From contig CM043971.1 in NCBI GenBank assembly GCA_014529385.2, positions 94,527,840-94,591,839 on the forward strand: a stretch of 64,000 bases of DNA, read 5' to 3'. This document shows positions 1 through 11,054 of this stretch, piece by piece. How positions within the stretch are numbered: position 1 is the stretch's first letter; every line of letters begins with the position of its first letter. The notes below the pieces were generated by a model, which saw only the letters and a list, made by a program, of their open reading frames with translations, did not search any database and was not told the origin of the DNA. The DNA comes from Adiantum capillus-veneris. Its lineage: Eukaryota; Streptophyta; Polypodiopsida; Polypodiales; Pteridaceae. Position numbers and translations under genes: made by a program.

Positions 1-1440
1 CCAGATGTGGCTGGATTTGGATGTTATTCCTATTGATGCTTATGTCAGGGATGTCTTGGCTACCAGTAAAAGGGAGTCAGATTTCTTTAATGCTTTCTGG
101 TAACGAGCTTAAGTTGCCAACAGTTTATGGGATGTGGGTGTTGCACTATGCTTCAGGTGAAACTATAGTATATTGCGGAGCCCATCAATGCTATGTGATC
201 TCAATGGTGTTTGATCCAGGGGATTCTAAGGATATTCATAAGCAAATTCAATATGGATGGATACTGATCAATATGCATAGTAATTGCGTGCTATTTGAAC
301 CAGGGGTAGCATATCTGCACCAAAAATGCTTGATGTTGATTGATACAAGAAATGTATGCTCATGTGGATATTATGTTGCTCCAATGTGTGGACAATTCCT
401 TATTATCCCATTTGATCCTGGGGGTTACTAAAGTGTAAGTTGTAGATGCAGAGGATACCACATGCCTGATGTAATAGGCTGCATGATGCAAGGTTTTGTT
501 TTCTAGATTATGCTAAGTTAGACGAGTGTTTGCTTATGCGTTCAATAAGATTACATGGTTGGCTTCCAACTGACTTCTTTGGACAATTGAGGAAGTATCT
601 TCACATCTTTTGAGTTGGTTCTACTACTAGAACTTGAAGTAAAGGACTTGACGGCCATTCCGTGTGTAGACAGAGTAAGGCATACTTGAGCTTGACAGGG
701 TTCCTTAAGAGAGAGCTTAATGGTCAAGCCGTGTACATCATTGACTGGAGCACTTGAGTCTGGCGGGGTTCACTAAAGAGGTTTTTCACAATTGAATGCT
801 TTGAAGATATAACAAATACGGTTCATAGATTTCTGATGGGAAGCTACCTAATGATTAAGCTAGAAAATTGATGATAGGGTATAAGCCTTATTTTGTTTTT
901 CATAATGTGAGTCTGATGATGGAAAGAGCTTAAGGTACCTAAAACAGATGCAGATTGAAGTGCAGTTGGCACAGACCGGAGGCTGTGCAGGTTCAGAGGG
1001 GGTGGATGTCGTGCAACTCCGCTACCATGTAGAGAAACAGAGCAAAGAAATGCAATCTAAGCTTCTTTGAAGCCTACACATTTAATGGTCAATGATCAGG
1101 GCTTGTTGATAGACCAAGTTTAATTATTAATGTATGCTAGATGCAACTTAAAAAGGCCAACAGATGCCTTAATGATGCTAAACAGGACTATGCTTGAAGT
1201 GAGAACTAATGGGATATTATGATCTAGAAATGTAGTGCTTTAAGTGCTCTACCGGCCTGTCTTTACGGCTTGTCGATTGGAGCTACGGTGAAGAAGTTAT
1301 GGCAGTTTAAAATTCAAGTTGATTGCATATCCGTATCGGATTGGGCAACTGCAGCTGAGGTGACAAAGATGAAATGAATGCACGGGCCTAAAGTTCTCAC
1401 TTTGTGGAGCGCATCGATCTTTTCAGATCAAGGATCGAAG
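1..1440. other. Unassigned, weakly coding-like degenerate sequence
   Basis: No domain is recognised. Two plus-strand frames stay open in patches (for example 21-431), but the peptides have no motif I know and frames change often, which suggests a decayed gene or retroelement. Around 650-715 and 720-782 two loosely similar stretches share an 'acttgag...ggggttc' pattern, possibly an old tandem duplication. Confidence 0.3.
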
Positions 1441-1708
1441 TTACGGTTGCCAAGTTATGGGCCGTTGAAGATTCTCCGGGGGCCGATTCCGTGCCAGTCT
1501 AGTCGGCTCGGCCGGAGTGCCATCTGTGAATTTTTTAGCTTTATTTAGGTTTTGATATGCAAGAGCAGCAAGTGCTTTAGGAATATCATGTCCGGAATGA
1601 CGTCTTTTGGAATCCAATGATTGCGGGGAATGCCCAACATGGCTGCGGTAAGGAGCTGGTCTATTTTCATCGAGTACCAAGGATTGTACAAGATGCTGGG
1701 CTGCCCAA

Positions 1709-1785
1709 CCGATATGTATGCCAAATGTGACTATGGCCGCCAATGAAGAAGCCTGGCAAAGCCTTGGCCGATATGTATGCCAAAT
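1709..1785 (+). repeat. Direct repeat of an 18-bp word, period 59
   Basis: The word CCGATATGTATGCCAAAT occurs at 1709-1726 and again at 1768-1785. It lies in a GGCC-rich stretch just upstream of a purine-rich leader-like region, so it may be part of an LTR U3 region. No LTR boundaries could be fixed. Confidence 0.7.
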
Positions 1786-2310
1786 ATGGTGCCCTCATAA
1801 GGCCTCCCATAAGCCATAACTAAAAGGCCGCCGAAGGAGATAATAAATGGCCGCCCATTAAGTTATGAAGGGATTTTTTTTAAACCCTAATGGGAAGCCA
1901 AGGAAAGAAAATGGCGTGAAGCCAAGCGACGGGCAGGCAGCGAGCGCCGACGGGGGAGGGAGCATGTTGTGCTCATGCAGGCCGCAGAGATGCTCAGACG
2001 GCGGTGCCCAAGAGACGCGATTTGACCGGCATGCCTACGCGCTCACACTCGGGGCGACTTGGGACGCTTTTGAGGAGGTCGAAATCCGCCATTGCCACGT
2101 CAGCAACGCGCGTTCCTACACGGAGACGCCGATGCTACTGCTTAGGAAAGGAAGAGAGCTATTAATAGGAGTTTTTTTTGCATGCGAGAGATAGCAAGGA
2201 ATCAACGAAGGGCAAGGCGGGAAGAGCTCGATCTCTCTCGCTCTCGTCCTCGAGGCGAGCAAGCTTTCCTCTCTCCCTCTCAAGCTTGAACGAAGCAAGC
2301 AAAGCAAGGT

Positions 2311-2312
<2 letters not shown>

Positions 2313-2349
<37 letters not shown>
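2313..2349. repeat. (CT)n microsatellite
   Basis: About 18 uninterrupted CT units inside a purine/pyrimidine-asymmetric stretch. Open frames across it are alternating two-residue peptides and are not genes. Confidence 0.95.
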
Positions 2350-2350
<1 letters not shown>

Positions 2351-2460
2351 ATTCAAGCAAGGAGTTTCCTCTCCCTCTCTCGGCCATAAGCAGCAAGGGC
2401 ACACGAATCAACGAGTGGAGGAGGCCATAAACAAGGAGAACTTGAAGCGAGGGAAAGGAT

Positions 2461-2568
2461 ACTTGGCAAGAGCAGGTAAAAAGATCTCGGTAAGGGAAAG
2501 GGTACTTGGCAAGAGCAGGTAAGAAGATCTCGGTAAGGGAAAGGGTACTTGAAAAGAGCAGATGTCGG
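2461..2568 (+). repeat. 43-bp tandem repeat (about 2.5 copies)
   Basis: Unit 1 is 2461-2503 and unit 2 is 2504-2546. They differ by one base, and a third unit degenerates after 2547. Each unit begins ACTTGGCAAGAGCAGGTAA and ends GGGAAAGGGT. It may belong to the transcribed leader of an LTR element that includes the nearby CT tracts, but its boundaries are not visible. Confidence 0.9.
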
Positions 2569-3117
2569 AGCCTGGCAAGCATTCAAGGAGTCTAGGGTTA
2601 AGTAATAAGATAAGGGAGCGGTAAGGCAACCAGGAGAGAGGAAAACATTGCTCTACCATAATTGGGAATTACAAGGGCATCAAGAAGGGAATTTCACCGG
2701 ATATGTACGTCGTGATCCGCTTCAAATGGCTCTAATGACAGGCATAAGTGAGAAATTTACAATCATCATCTAGTTTGAGAGCATTAAACTCTCCTAACAC
2801 CATCAGTGCCGTTAACGGCAAACATTTGTAATCGAATTTCACTTCGGCTAATCATTAGCAGCTTAAAACATTGTGGTTGTCAAATTTTAAGCATTTAAGG
2901 TGTTTTCAGAGTCTTTTGCTTTGTGTTTTGCATCTAGTCTCTCGCACCTCCCACAGCCAAAGGCCCGGTGCCTGCCCAGCTCACGTTTCGAACACATATC
3001 CCCCGATAGCGTGACCATTGTCTAAGTAGCTAGTTTCTTGTACACATTTCCAACTCATTATCATTGAATGCATCTTGTCAATTTATCATAATCAAGTTAT
3101 GTTTTGAGTCTACACTC

Positions 3118-3122
<5 letters not shown>

Positions 3123-3152
<30 letters not shown>
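3123..3152. repeat. (CT)n microsatellite
   Basis: About 15 CT units. The surrounding 2570-4240 has no recognisable gene. Open frames at 3558-3869 (-) and 3869-4102 (+) have no domain and look like chance. Confidence 0.9.
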
Positions 3153-3153
<1 letters not shown>

Positions 3154-4246
3154 ATTACTAGTGTAATTAAGCAAAGCTATCACCATGAATGCTAGTCTTG
3201 TGGATCCACCCTAGCCCAACAATTTGAGTTTACAGTGCCATTGTTCAGAAAACGTATGCCTCAACTTAGCCTTGGGCCGATTGAAAAATAAAAACACTCA
3301 GTTGAAAGGAGAGGGAGAAGGAGAAAATCCACTTTGAAAATTGAAGAAAATAGAGTTAAATTGCAAAAAATGCCGGTTAGTTTGGAAAATTTCCTCAAAA
3401 GGAATTTTGTATGTTTATGAAAGTAGTTTTTTCCAAACACTAGTTTTAGGGAGCATTCACACGTAGTAGAGAGTGGGGGGTAGATTGACGTCAGCTCTTT
3501 TGTCAGTATTATTCTAACGAAGCCTTCGCTAATCCAACTCTATCGACAATGACAATGTTAACCATGGCAAGCTTCATTTGCAGCTACAAGACATAGGTGC
3601 AGGTGCACACCCCCTCCAGCGGTGCGTTCAAAAGTTTCCTTACACAAGTTCAAAGCAAGGTTGTAGATAAAAGTGTCAATTAGTGGACAAAGAGAGACCG
3701 ATTCATACGGAGTCCTCTGGACTTGTTTCAACACTAGCGGCCAATTGTGGAGTGGTGAGAGGTACAAACATTGGTTGCCAAAAAATGTTTTTGGTGAACA
3801 TTGTGAAATTTTAAATCTCAAGTGAATTGAGATATTTTTTTGTAAGATTTTTGTAAGCTTTTGACTCAATGGTCACAATTGTCAGTGGGACCGTGGCACC
3901 CTGCCTCCTATTGCTACAACACGTCGCTTTTGCGAAAGGTAAGCCCGACTCACGACACGATGAGCTTGCCCTTAAGAAAACTGGGAAATTTACACAAGTT
4001 AGGGTGTTATTACCGGCAAAAGCTTCTAATTTTGACCTGACAACAGGGAGAATTTCAAGTTTGTCCTTATTTTCACAGGTTATGAGAAATGTACTTTTCT
4101 AGCATGGTACAGTAGCAGTAACAGTTATAATCGTCTATGCAAACTTGATCCTAAGCATGCATACTACTTAACATGTGTGGACAATAAAGAAAAAGAGAGT
4201 CTTATAAGACAAAAACGTTGTTCAGTTTCAACATTTGTACATTTGC

Positions 4247-5490
4247 TTACTCTAGGGAAGCATTGTAAGCATTGACAAGGTTTAGGTTATCCTTTAATTG
4301 TATGCCTTGCATCCATCTAGCATCTTCAAAAGTATAGTTCTTAAACTTAATAAGATATCATCGGATAATCTTATCGCCTCTCAATACCTTGTCTTCATGT
4401 CGGAGGATGGACTCGGGCTGGAGCACCTCTTCTTGGTCCTCAATCTCCAATGGGTCTTCAATAGGTTGTTCTTGAGGTGGCTCTCCTTTGTCAGGCTTTA
4501 GTAGGCTCACATGAAAAGCATTGTGTATGAGCCAATGATTGGGCTACTTGAGTTGATACGCCATCTCATTGATTGGTCTAAGAATTTGGAATGGACCGTA
4601 GTCCCTTTTTGCTAACTTAGCATAGTACTTTTGGTGTCCCGTAGGATTCTTGCCCATCGTGTGTCTTAATTGATCCTTCGGAAATTTAAGCAAGACCCAA
4701 TCATTTTATTTAAAGGCTTGGGCTCTTCTGTGCTTATCAACAGCAGCCTTTTGCCTTTGCTATGAGATAGAGATAGCATCCTTAATCTTTTGGAAAGATA
4801 CTTGTAGGTCTTGGCTATACTCATCTGCAACAAATATCTTCTCGTGTACCTTAAGTAGCAGGGGACTTTTGCATCTTCCTTCAATTACCTCAAAAGGTGC
4901 TTTTCTTGTGGAGGTATGTACAATATTATTGTAGGCATACTCCACTAAGGGTAAGTACTTCTCCCATTGGGACCTTTGATCTACTTCTGTTACATAGGAT
5001 TTTAGTAGATCAAGAATTTTTAGGTTAGCTATTTCACTTTGGCCATCCATTTGCAGGTGATAGGCTGAAGAGAAGTTTAGCCTTGTCCCTAAATTCTTGA
5101 AGAGACCCTTCCAGAAATTACTGGTCATTCTAGGATCTCTATCTGACACTATAGACATTGGCAAGCCATGGTACTTGAAAATTTATGATGTGAAGAGCGT
5201 TTCCATTTGATGGGCTTTGATAGTCTTTTTGACAGGTATAAAATAATCTTTTTTGTTGAACCTGTCTACTATCATCCATATTCTCGTATTCCCATGGATA
5301 GACTTAGGCAATCCAAAGATAAAATCCATGGATATGTTCTCCCATGATGAATTAGGGATTGGCAAAGGTTGAAGCAATCCAGGTTCCTTCCCTCTATCAA
5401 AATTCGTCTTTTGGCATACCACACATTTAGAAACATACTCTTGTATGTTTCCTTTCATGGCAGGACAATAGAAATATGTTTCAATCCCTT
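4247..5490 (-). pseudogene. Ty3/gypsy chromovirus integrase and chromodomain-like C-terminus (element A, 3' part)
   Basis: Integrase joins retroelement cDNA to nuclear DNA. On the minus strand the zinc-finger half shows the CxxC pair in KCVVCQK (about 5420). The catalytic core follows: first Asp in SMDFIFGLP, second Asp in IVSDRDPRM (about 5145), and Glu in YHLQMDGQSEIAN (about 5045). A C-terminal stretch near 4640-4530 reads GPFQILRPINEMAYQLK. A chromodomain-like tail near 4340-4280 contains YLIKFKNYTFEDARWMQ, which supports a chromovirus. Frameshifts separate the pieces (about 5165-5183 and 4760-4884), one stop lies just before the chromodomain, and the final stop is at 4247-4249. No 3' LTR is recognised below it. 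Family call is firm; inactivity is clear from the breaks. Confidence 0.85.
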
Positions 5491-6278
5491 TTAAGGTAGA
5501 CTGAATCCCTCTATGCCCCGCATAAGGAGGACTTTCTCACGTAGTGAGTTGGTAACGCATAGTCTAATACCATAGAGAAGATAACCATCTTGTAGGGTAA
5601 ATGGTTCTTCTTTATTCCCTAGTGCAAGGGCTGAAATCACATCTCTAAAATCGGGATCAATAGCATACTCATCTATCATAGAAGATAGATCATTGTGAGT
5701 TGCTATGGAAACCGCATTCACTCTTGGCCGTCTTGAGAGTGCATCAACTACTTGATTATGCTTTCCAGCAATGTGAGCAATATGAAAATGAAATTGCGAA
5801 AGGAAATTTTCCCACCTCATTTGTTTTTCGGAGAGCTTGGCCTGCGTCATGAAGTACTTAAGGCTTTGGTGATCTATCCGCAGAATGAACGGAGTCCCCA
5901 ATAAATAGTGCTTCCACGAGTCTAAGTCATGTAGAACTGCGAGAAGTTCCTTTTCATATATGCCTAGAGCTTGCTCCACAGGGTCAAGCCTTCGACTTTC
6001 ATAGGCTATGGCGTGCCCTTCTTGGAGAAAAACAGTTCCAAGGCAACAGCACAAGCGTCACATTGGACCTCAAATGGCTTTGAGAGATCCGATAGCGTAA
6101 GCATAGGTTGAGAGATAAGCTTTTCTTTAAGCTTTTCAAAAGCATTGTTCTCCTTGTCAGACCATGTATACCTACCGTGTTTCTTTATTAGGTCATGTAA
6201 TGGTTCAGCAATTTGTGATAACTTTTCTATGAAGCGTCTATAGTATGCACACATACCTATAAAGCTTCTTAGTTCATG
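5491..6278 (-). pseudogene. Ty3/gypsy RT C-terminus and RNase H (element A, 3' part)
   Basis: This segment begins abruptly inside reverse transcriptase at the ELRSFIGMCAYYRRFI motif (about 6275-6228) and continues into RNase H, which degrades the RNA strand of the hybrid during reverse transcription. The RNase H acidic residues are visible in FEVQCDACA, YEKELLAV, LRIDHQSLKYF and VVDALSRR. Two overlapping frames (6254-6006 and 6054-5491) show a frameshift near 6030. Nothing RT-like lies above 6278. The missing upstream RT appears in the same orientation at 44.4-42.7 kb (see findings). Confidence 0.85.
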
Positions 6279-6381
6279 GTATTTTTAATATCCATTTCAC
6301 ACCAAATTTTATAGGGCACTCTTTCCAAGGCATGTGCAAACTATCTGTACCAAAAAATTCAAGTTTGGGAAAGTTGGGGGT

Positions 6382-6511
6382 CATGGAGCACAATCCATGT
6401 TCAAAAGCAAAAATTTATGTGATTGCAGCATTGAGTAGACGCTTTCACCAACATGCTTTTGCATTATTTTGATTTTAAATTGGAAGTGGGGGTCAAGGAT
6501 CACGATACATG
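6382..6511 (-). repeat. Two degenerate 18-bp palindrome motifs of the CATGGATCGCGATCCATG type
   Basis: 6382-6399 and 6494-6511 resemble the palindrome found at 60.4-61.2 kb, but with flanks (ggggtca before, gttc after) in the opposite orientation. This suggests a fragment of an element-C-like leader on the minus strand. Confidence 0.5.
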
Positions 6512-6666
6512 TTCCACCCCAAATCCAAACTATGATTGCATAGTTGAATTCACTAGGGACTTGAGACTCCCCCATGCAATTGTTTGTGAAATTGGACCTG
6601 GTTTGCCCTCCCTAATGTGCTTTGACAATTTTCTAAACTCCCATCCCGAATCTGATTGGTTCTGTT

Positions 6667-6954
6667 GTTTTGGGTGTTTGTTTGCTCCTTTGATCATTTA
6701 CGAATATTCATGTACTGGTAGGATCATACCTATGAAATCTATAGTAGAGTGGGTGTGGCCGTAGCAAGCAAAAACCCAATAGGTAGCTCTAGATCACGAA
6801 GGATCTCTCTCTGTTTTGGGTGTTTGTTTGCTCATTTGATCATTTACAAATATTCATGTACTAGTAAGATCATACCTATGAAATCTATAGTAGAGTGTGT
6901 GTCTGGTGTGGCCGTAGCAAGCAAAAACCCAATAGATAGCTCTAGATCACAAAG

Positions 6955-6961
<7 letters not shown>
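6667..6961 (+). repeat. 146-bp tandem duplication
   Basis: Copy 1 is 6667-6812 and copy 2 starts at 6813. Both contain GGTGTTTGTTTGCTC, ATTCATGTACT, and GGCCGTAGCAAGCAAAAACC followed by ATCTCTCTCT. Copy 2 carries a short insertion (gtgtctg) and ends in the CT tract at 6957-7003. Confidence 0.9.

Positions 6962-7003
<42 letters not shown>
6957..7003. repeat. (TC)n microsatellite
   Basis: 47 bp of pure TC at the end of the second duplicate unit. Copy 1 has only a five-unit tract at the same place, so the expansion followed the duplication. Confidence 0.95.
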
Positions 7004-7004
<1 letters not shown>

Positions 7005-7604
7005 AATGGTTTTCTGCAAATGAGACTTGATTTGCCCAATTTTCATATATGTGCTTGGCTTGTCCCAAGTGCATTGTGCATGCTTACCTTACTTGCCCAC
7101 CTTTTGCATGTCATACCACTTGCAGCTTAGATGGCTTGTCATTTGGACACCCAGCCATTAGTTGGTCGTGGTTTTGTAATTCTGGTCGTTTTAAGTTGGC
7201 CCAAATTTCTTCAGATGCACAAAGCTCTTGATTTTAGGTTTTTTGTTTGCTTTCAAAACTTGAATCTAAATTTTTTGGCTTTTTTAATTAATTTTTAATC
7301 TTTATTAGGTTAAAAAGGCAAGAAAAATACTCAAAAATGATTATAATTTGACCAAAAATTTTGTTAAAATTATTCCTCACACTGGTATGTACATACTCTC
7401 ACTCTAGGAATCTCACCCGTCGAAATTTATCAATATGGCTCCATACTATGCTTGATAAGAGAAAACTTTTGCTAAAATTCGACAAAAAGAAAATATTCAA
7501 GCATCAAAATACACCTTATACACTATACACATAATCTCTTAACATCTTGTAGCCTGATATATTGCACTATATTTCTCTAGCTATGGTTACTCTCCCCTTC
7601 CCAT
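7004..7604. other. Non-coding stretch, nothing recognised
   Basis: AT-rich sequence with no domain, terminal repeat or microsatellite that I can identify. Confidence 0.5.
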
Positions 7605-8554
7605 TCAAAGTTGCCCTAGACGAAGGTTTGTGCGATGTGCATGGGCGCAAACAACGTGTCTATGCAACGCCGTGAAATGTGGCCCTATTATGCTTATGGA
7701 AGAGATGCATTGGGTAACACAGTGTTGTGTAAGATGTGGGTATTGAACCAATGGCTCAGTGGATTTTGCTGGCGAGAGATCATCAATGTCGCGTATTCCA
7801 AACAAAACTTGTTGAAGGTGAACCGCACACTCTTTGATGGTTGGTTTGGTGAGTACCATTTGTTGGTCCGTTATTTGTTTTGGCTTGGCTTTAGGCACCC
7901 ACTTGAAGATAGGATTATGAGACGGTAAATATGGTTGACTTGTTAATGTTTTTGGCATCCATTCCCATGTTGGTGTTGTGAAAGTCACTGGCTTGTCCAA
8001 CTGATATTTGGGAATCCATTTGTATTTTGGTGAGCTCGATGAAGCATTGAGGTGCTGTTTGAATTCCGGCCACCATTTTAATTTTGATTGATGTTCTTTG
8101 GCAATTTGAAAACTTGTCTCTATTGAGTATGAAGGTTGATTGTTAATCAATGCTTTGGGTATCCATATCTATTGTGGTTTTTTTGTCATGATTGTCCCTT
8201 TGTCCCAAACTTGCATAACCAATTGTGCATAAGGTTGTCCACAAATGCTTGTAGATTGTGGAAATCGATGATATGATTGTGGTTGTCATATCATCAATTT
8301 TTTGGACTGATCTGTATATTCCACATATAATCTGTTGGTGCGAAGGGCGTAACATAAGATATGCCCTTGAGATTGTACTTCAAAGTGCCGTCCTGCCACT
8401 TGAAAATTGCTTTGTAAGTGTGCATCCATGAAACTCCCAAGATGATTTTCTCATTTAGGTCCATATAAGCCATGATGTGGAATTGATGTGGATAGTGGTT
8501 ACTATCAATGTTAATGGAGACATTGGCTTGTCCCAAACTAACCATTGTCCCTTT
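7605..8554 (-). pseudogene. Gypsy retropepsin C-terminal half plus Trp-Pro repeat linker
   Basis: On the minus strand, 8554-8294 reads as the second half of a retroviral-type aspartic protease, with FHIMAYMDLNEKIILG and a hydrophobic-ILG turn followed by SWMHTYKA. A stop ends it at 8294. After frame changes, 8150-7605 encodes a linker with four copies of an aromatic-x-W-x-P-K motif: LKWWPEF, YKWIPKY, WEWMPKT and FKWVPKA. Similar Trp-Pro stretches occur between protease and RT in some plant gypsy pols (family knowledge, not tested). The protease N-terminal half lies beyond the gag-only element, at 10784-10960. No RT follows at lower coordinates, so the element is truncated. Confidence 0.6.
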
Positions 8555-8814
8555 TGTTGGGTATGCAAGCCCGAGTTTAGTGGTGTCTAAGCCTGTGGGA
8601 ACAAGTCTCATAATACTTGCAGTTATAGACCATCGGTTTAGTGGAGTTTGCATGATACAAGTTTGTGGCTATATATGTAATCGAATTATTATCAATATAG
8701 AGAGTTATTTTTCTGCTGAGCATCGGCTTCTCTCTCTCTTTCTTGTTCTGCAAGGTCTTCTCTGCACTCGCCATGCCCCCAAGGTTGCATCCCCCATAGC
8801 CCATCTCCTATCCA
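8555..8814 (+). repeat. 5' LTR of the gag-only element
   Basis: Begins TGTTGGGTATGCAAGCCC and ends CTCCTATCCA. It matches 10505-10783 along its length, with small differences and an approximately 19-bp duplication (ggttcagtggagtttg region) present only in the 3' copy. It contains a short CT-rich run near 8730. Confidence 0.85.
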
Positions 8815-8816
8815 GC

Positions 8817-8828
8817 TGGTATCAAATC
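8817..8828 (+). promoter_or_regulatory. Primer-binding site (tRNA-iMet type, degenerate)
   Basis: TGGTATCAAATC lies two bases after the 5' LTR. The common plant site complementary to initiator Met-tRNA is TGGTATCAGAGC, so eight leading bases match. Confidence 0.75.
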
Positions 8829-9337
8829 TTGTGCTCTCGGCCTCGGCAAGCTTGAGTCAACATAGCGTGTGCAAGAACAACTGCTTGCAGCAAGGCAAAG
8901 CTGCCTGTTGACTTGGGCCAATTTGGGCATAACCTGCATCAATAGGGTTGCCTTGGCATACTGAGGAAACTTTGACACAGGATTGTCTGTTAAATGTCCC
9001 TCTACAGCCCACTACGAAGCAAAACCTCCATCTCGGTGCTGTGTGCTACAGAGTTCTCCATTATTTTCCCTTTTCACACTTTATAAGTGGCCATTATTTT
9101 TTAGCCTTGCTCCTTAGAGGGTCTTTAAACCCCGATACTCGATTTGCAGAATATAGGCCAAGCCTTTGAAGCCGGCATATGTTAGCAGCATAGCTCTAAA
9201 AGCCGGTAGAGCACAACATCGTATCAAAAGGTGTTCTTGGTATTATCGCATTTCTTCTAATAGCATATGAATATGCTCGTTTTTTGAGCTACATAAGCAA
9301 CACGAAGACAAAGACAAAGCCAGTGCAATAACAAACA

Positions 9338-10227
9338 ATGACCACCCTCGTTACCAAGTTTCTTGAAGGCTTTAATATGGCATCAAAAGTTGACAAGTTT
9401 AATGGATCCGTCTTCCACACTTGAAAAATCAAAGTGATCGGCTATTTGATGCGGAAAAATCTGTGGAACGTCATCAAGCCTCTGTCAAAACTGACGAATC
9501 TGACACATCGGTTGCAGTTACCAAAGCGTTATCTTCCGAGCAACAACGCAAGGACGAGCAGGCATTAGGTATTATTCTGACATCTCTCAAAGATGATTTT
9601 ATTCATTATCTGGATGATATGAAATTTACAAATGTTGCTTGGATGGAACTAGAGAAAGTGTTTGGTCCTAAAGCCAAATACTCCAAAATGAGCCTTAAAA
9701 TGGAGTTGTATTCTCTTTCAATGCGTGATGATGAGAATATTGAAGCTTTAGCTAACAGACTCAAAAGCATTAGAACTAAGCTAATTTATGTTAAAGCTCC
9801 TGTCCCAGATGAAGATCTTATAGTCATTTTTCTGAATAGCCTACGTACAGAATTTCGTCAAATTGTCACTATTTTAAAGGAGAAGGATCCTCTGCCTTCT
9901 TTGGATGGTATTGTTAATTCATTGCAGGAAGAAGAGAAATGAATACCACGAATTAGCTCTTTCGTACTGATTGCATATGCAGCTCATGGTTGCACGTCAA
10001 CAAAAAATTCAACCAGGCCTACTACCAGCACTAGACCTTGTGCGATATGTGGATGCAACAATCATCAAACCAAGGATTGTTTCATCAAAAATCCTTGCAC
10101 CCATTGTGGAAAGACTAATCATCCTCCAAAAAAATGCTTTAAGAAGAATAAGCGACAGATCAATGTGGTTGAAGGTGATGAAGATGGTGAAACACCTATG
10201 CTTCTCGTAGAAAGCGATGTCGTGTAG
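9338..10227 (+). pseudogene. Copia-type gag with double CCHC zinc knuckle
   Basis: Gag packages the element RNA. The likely start at 9338 gives an N-terminus typical of copia gag, with KFNGSVFHT then a TGA at 9422-9424 where family members have Trp, then KIKVIGYLMRKNLWN. A frameshift near 9515 leads into the UBN2-type core (DEQALGIILTSLKDDFIHYL, AWMELEKVFG, SLRTEFRQIV) to 9942. In another frame, two nucleocapsid knuckles follow, CAICGCNNHQTKDC and CTHCGKTNHPPKKC (about 10045-10140), then an acidic tail to the stop at 10225-10227. With at least one stop and two frame changes it is not translatable as it stands. Confidence 0.85.
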
Positions 10228-10488
10228 TTTTTAAGTTTGTCTTTATATTTCCTTTATGTCAGTCATTTATCAATAATTGTACGGGTTATAGACACTACCA
10301 CAAATAAAAGTGGTAAGACCACCCTTTGTTGTTTGGTCGAGTTCTGGTATGTCTCACACTAATGGTTGTTTGAGGGAAGTGCACACACACACCTATGTTA
10401 TTGTCAAGGGGGGGAATTCTACTCATGGTTTCAGTTGATTGGACTCTGCCATGGTCTGTATCAAGTCCATAGTCAGTGGTTTGGGCTT

Positions 10489-10503
10489 GAGGGGGGGGGG
10501 GGG
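10489..10503 (+). promoter_or_regulatory. Polypurine tract of the gag-only element
   Basis: A GAGGGGG... run immediately before the 3' LTR at 10505, the expected site for plus-strand priming. A second purine run (aagggggggaatt) lies at about 10408-10420. Confidence 0.7.
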
Positions 10504-10504
10504 T

Positions 10505-10783
10505 TGTTGTGTATGCAAGCCCGGGTTCAGTGGTTTCTAAGACTGTGGGAACGAGTCTCATAATACATGCAGCTATAGACCACCGATTTAGTGGAGTTTG
10601 GTTCAGTGGAGTTTGCATGATACAAGTTTGTGGTTATATATGTAATCGATTTTTAATCAATATAGAGAGTTATTTTTCTGCTAAGCATCGACTTCTCTCT
10701 CTCTCTTGTTCTGCAAGGTCTTCTCTACACTCGCCATGCCCCAAAGAGGCTACGCCCAATCCCCCATAGCCCATCTCCTATCA
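10505..10783 (+). repeat. 3' LTR of the gag-only element
   Basis: Begins TGTTGTGTATGCAAGCCC, ends CTCCTATCA, and is followed by the target duplication CCTTT. It is longer than the 5' copy mainly because of a short internal duplication. Confidence 0.85.
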
Positions 10784-10960
10784 CCTTTGTTAGTTGCCTA
10801 TAGCTCAATCTTCATCGGTTTGATCATGGAGTTTGATAATTTAAGATATGTTGAATATTGCATTGCATTAATACGCGCCCCAGTCTTGAGGGGCTCACCT
10901 CTTAGACATGTAAGTTACCATGTGAGTTCAAATGAATGGGTTTTTAAATTGTCAAAATGT
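10784..10960 (-). pseudogene. N-terminal half of the split gypsy protease
   Basis: The minus strand reads GARINAMQYSTYLKLSNS and then KPMKIEL, the pattern after the catalytic Asp in retroelement proteases ((D)xGAxINxMxxxxxxxL). One stop follows KIEL. The frame resumes at 8554 on the other side of the gag-only element, so the two halves are one interrupted host sequence. Confidence 0.6.
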
Positions 10961-11054
10961 TAAAATTTTAACAAGATTATATTAGCAAAAGGAGTTTTTT
11001 AAATTGATTTTGGAGGAAAACCCGCAAGTTTTTGAAGAAAACGGGGTCATTTTA

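Larger units (their letters stand above)
8555..10783 (+). mobile_element. Complete gag-only non-autonomous LTR retrotransposon
   Basis: A 2,229-bp unit flanked by a perfect 5-bp duplication CCTTT (8550-8554 and 10784-10788). It has direct LTRs (8555-8814 and 10505-10783), an iMet-like primer site, a single gag frame (9338-10227) and a G-rich polypurine tract. No protease, integrase or RT can fit or is seen. It interrupts a gypsy protease read on the opposite strand. Gag resembles the copia type with two CCHC knuckles. It would depend on another element for mobilisation, and its own gag is broken. Confidence 0.85.

Noticed and set aside
3558-4102. Back-to-back small open frames
   Set aside because: No domain and no consistent codon character.
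7635-7928. 97-codon plus-strand frame
   Set aside because: Antisense to the gypsy linker with Trp-Pro motifs, which has the better motif evidence.
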